Shown piece after piece: positions 5,561 through 5,912 of a DNA stretch of 5,912 nucleotides. The translations under genes and the position numbers were made by a program. The first letter of the stretch is position 1. Each line of letters opens with the position of its first letter. Origin of the DNA: Candidatus Woesebacteria bacterium RIFCSPHIGHO2_01_FULL_44_10 (lineage in GTDB: Bacteria; Patescibacteriota; Microgenomatia; UBA8517). The stretch lies in NCBI GenBank assembly GCA_001792465.1, contig MGGO01000016.1:1-5912 (forward strand), in the 5' to 3' direction. Below the pieces are notes generated by a model. It made no database searches. It saw nothing but the letters and a program-made list of their open reading frames with translations, and had not been told where the DNA came from.

Positions 5561-5912
5561 TGCGACAATCCGATAGTAACAGAAATTAGTGCGGTGTCCC
5601 CTTCTTTGGTTATACCCACAAAGCCCTCCTGGGTGTCTTTAGTAATGGTGAAAGTGCCGGAAGTTGCATCTTCAAAAACCGTCGCCATTTCCCATCCATT
5701 TTTGAGAAGCTCGGACTTGTAAAAGGTAATCAGGTCAGCGGGATCATTGGACGTTTTCCAAATTGCGGAAATGCCGTCTATGTTTTCCCCACTTGCCGTC
5801 CAATAGCCTTCCAACTTGGCCGCTTCATAAACCGGAAAGTCGCTGGGGAAGTTATCCGGCAGTTTGTCAGTCTGCTTAAACTCAACTTTTGCTTCTTCTT
5901 CAGGAACGACAA
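5557..5912 (-). CDS. Probable exported protein of unknown function, N-terminus beyond the window
   Basis: Only the C-terminal 117 residues are visible; the frame is open to the right edge, so the TTG at 5814-5812 is an internal leucine, not the start. The fragment begins in an acidic linker (VPEEEAKVEFKQ) followed by LPDNFPSDFPVYEAAKLEG, a phrase typical of small extracytoplasmic domains in CPR proteins, where it normally follows a lipoprotein signal or membrane anchor and linker. The following part (GISAIWKTSNDPADLITFYKSELLKNGWE) has a helix ending in a FYKxxLxxNGW pattern, then a run of beta strands (TFTITKDTQEGFVGITKEGD) to the end. No catalytic residues stand out. It is the first visible gene of the overlapping trio with the HEPN and CPBP genes. 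Export is inferred from the domain type only. Confidence 0.7.
   Translation of the reverse strand, partial: VVPEEEAKVEFKQTDKLPDNFPSDFPVYEAAKLEGYWTASGENIDGISAIWKTSNDPADLITFYKSELLKNGWEMATVFEDATSGTFTITKDTQEGFVGITKEGDTALISVTIGLSQ

Noticed and set aside
5557..5814. An 85-residue gene starting at TTG 5814
   Set aside because: The same frame is open for 32 more codons to the window edge and reads as a plausible domain start, so the gene is longer and the TTG is internal.

Overview
The window reads as a stretch of chromosome from a bacterium with a compact genome. It shows short or absent intergenic gaps, overlapping start and stop codons, and TGA used as a normal stop. A DUF5667 protein, a stand-alone adenosylcobalamin-dependent (class II) ribonucleotide reductase paired with NrdR, and many small lineage-specific proteins fit best with Patescibacteria/CPR, perhaps Microgenomates. 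That assignment is an inference from gene types; no rRNA or other marker is present.

Layout. Almost everything is on the minus strand. (1) Positions 2570 to 1 hold a two-gene dNTP-supply operon: nrdR, the ATP/dATP-sensing repressor, then nrdJ after a 1-nt gap. The nrdJ gene runs off the left edge after 710 codons. The intergenic region upstream of nrdR (2571-2715) carries two NrdR-box-like sites spaced exactly 32 bp apart over a sigma-70-type promoter, so the operon is very probably autoregulated. (2) 3342-2716 is a membrane-anchored DUF5667 protein with its own promoter; a weak terminator candidate follows it. (3) 4036-3380 is an unrecognised 218-residue protein. (4) On the plus strand, diverging from it, two tiny membrane proteins (73 and 31 residues, 4108-4421) overlap by ATGA. 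The second is too short for usual ORF thresholds but has the best Shine-Dalgarno in the window. (5) From the right edge, a translationally overlapping minus-strand trio comprises the C-terminal part of an exported-looking protein of unknown function, a HEPN-fold protein with an intact RNxxxH motif, and a CPBP-family intramembrane protease. It ends 3 nt from the plus-strand pair.

Points of most interest: the NrdR operator architecture; the back-to-back extended -10 promoters at 4037-4107, which place both predicted transcription starts at or within about 2 nt of the ATG (leaderless mRNAs); the 31-residue coupled membrane protein; an 8-G tract at codons 10-12 of the unknown gene; and the coupled HEPN-CPBP pair, which could be a defence or stress module. 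No CRISPR array, tRNA, rRNA, insertion sequence or attachment site was seen. No stretch over 300 bases lacks a gene.
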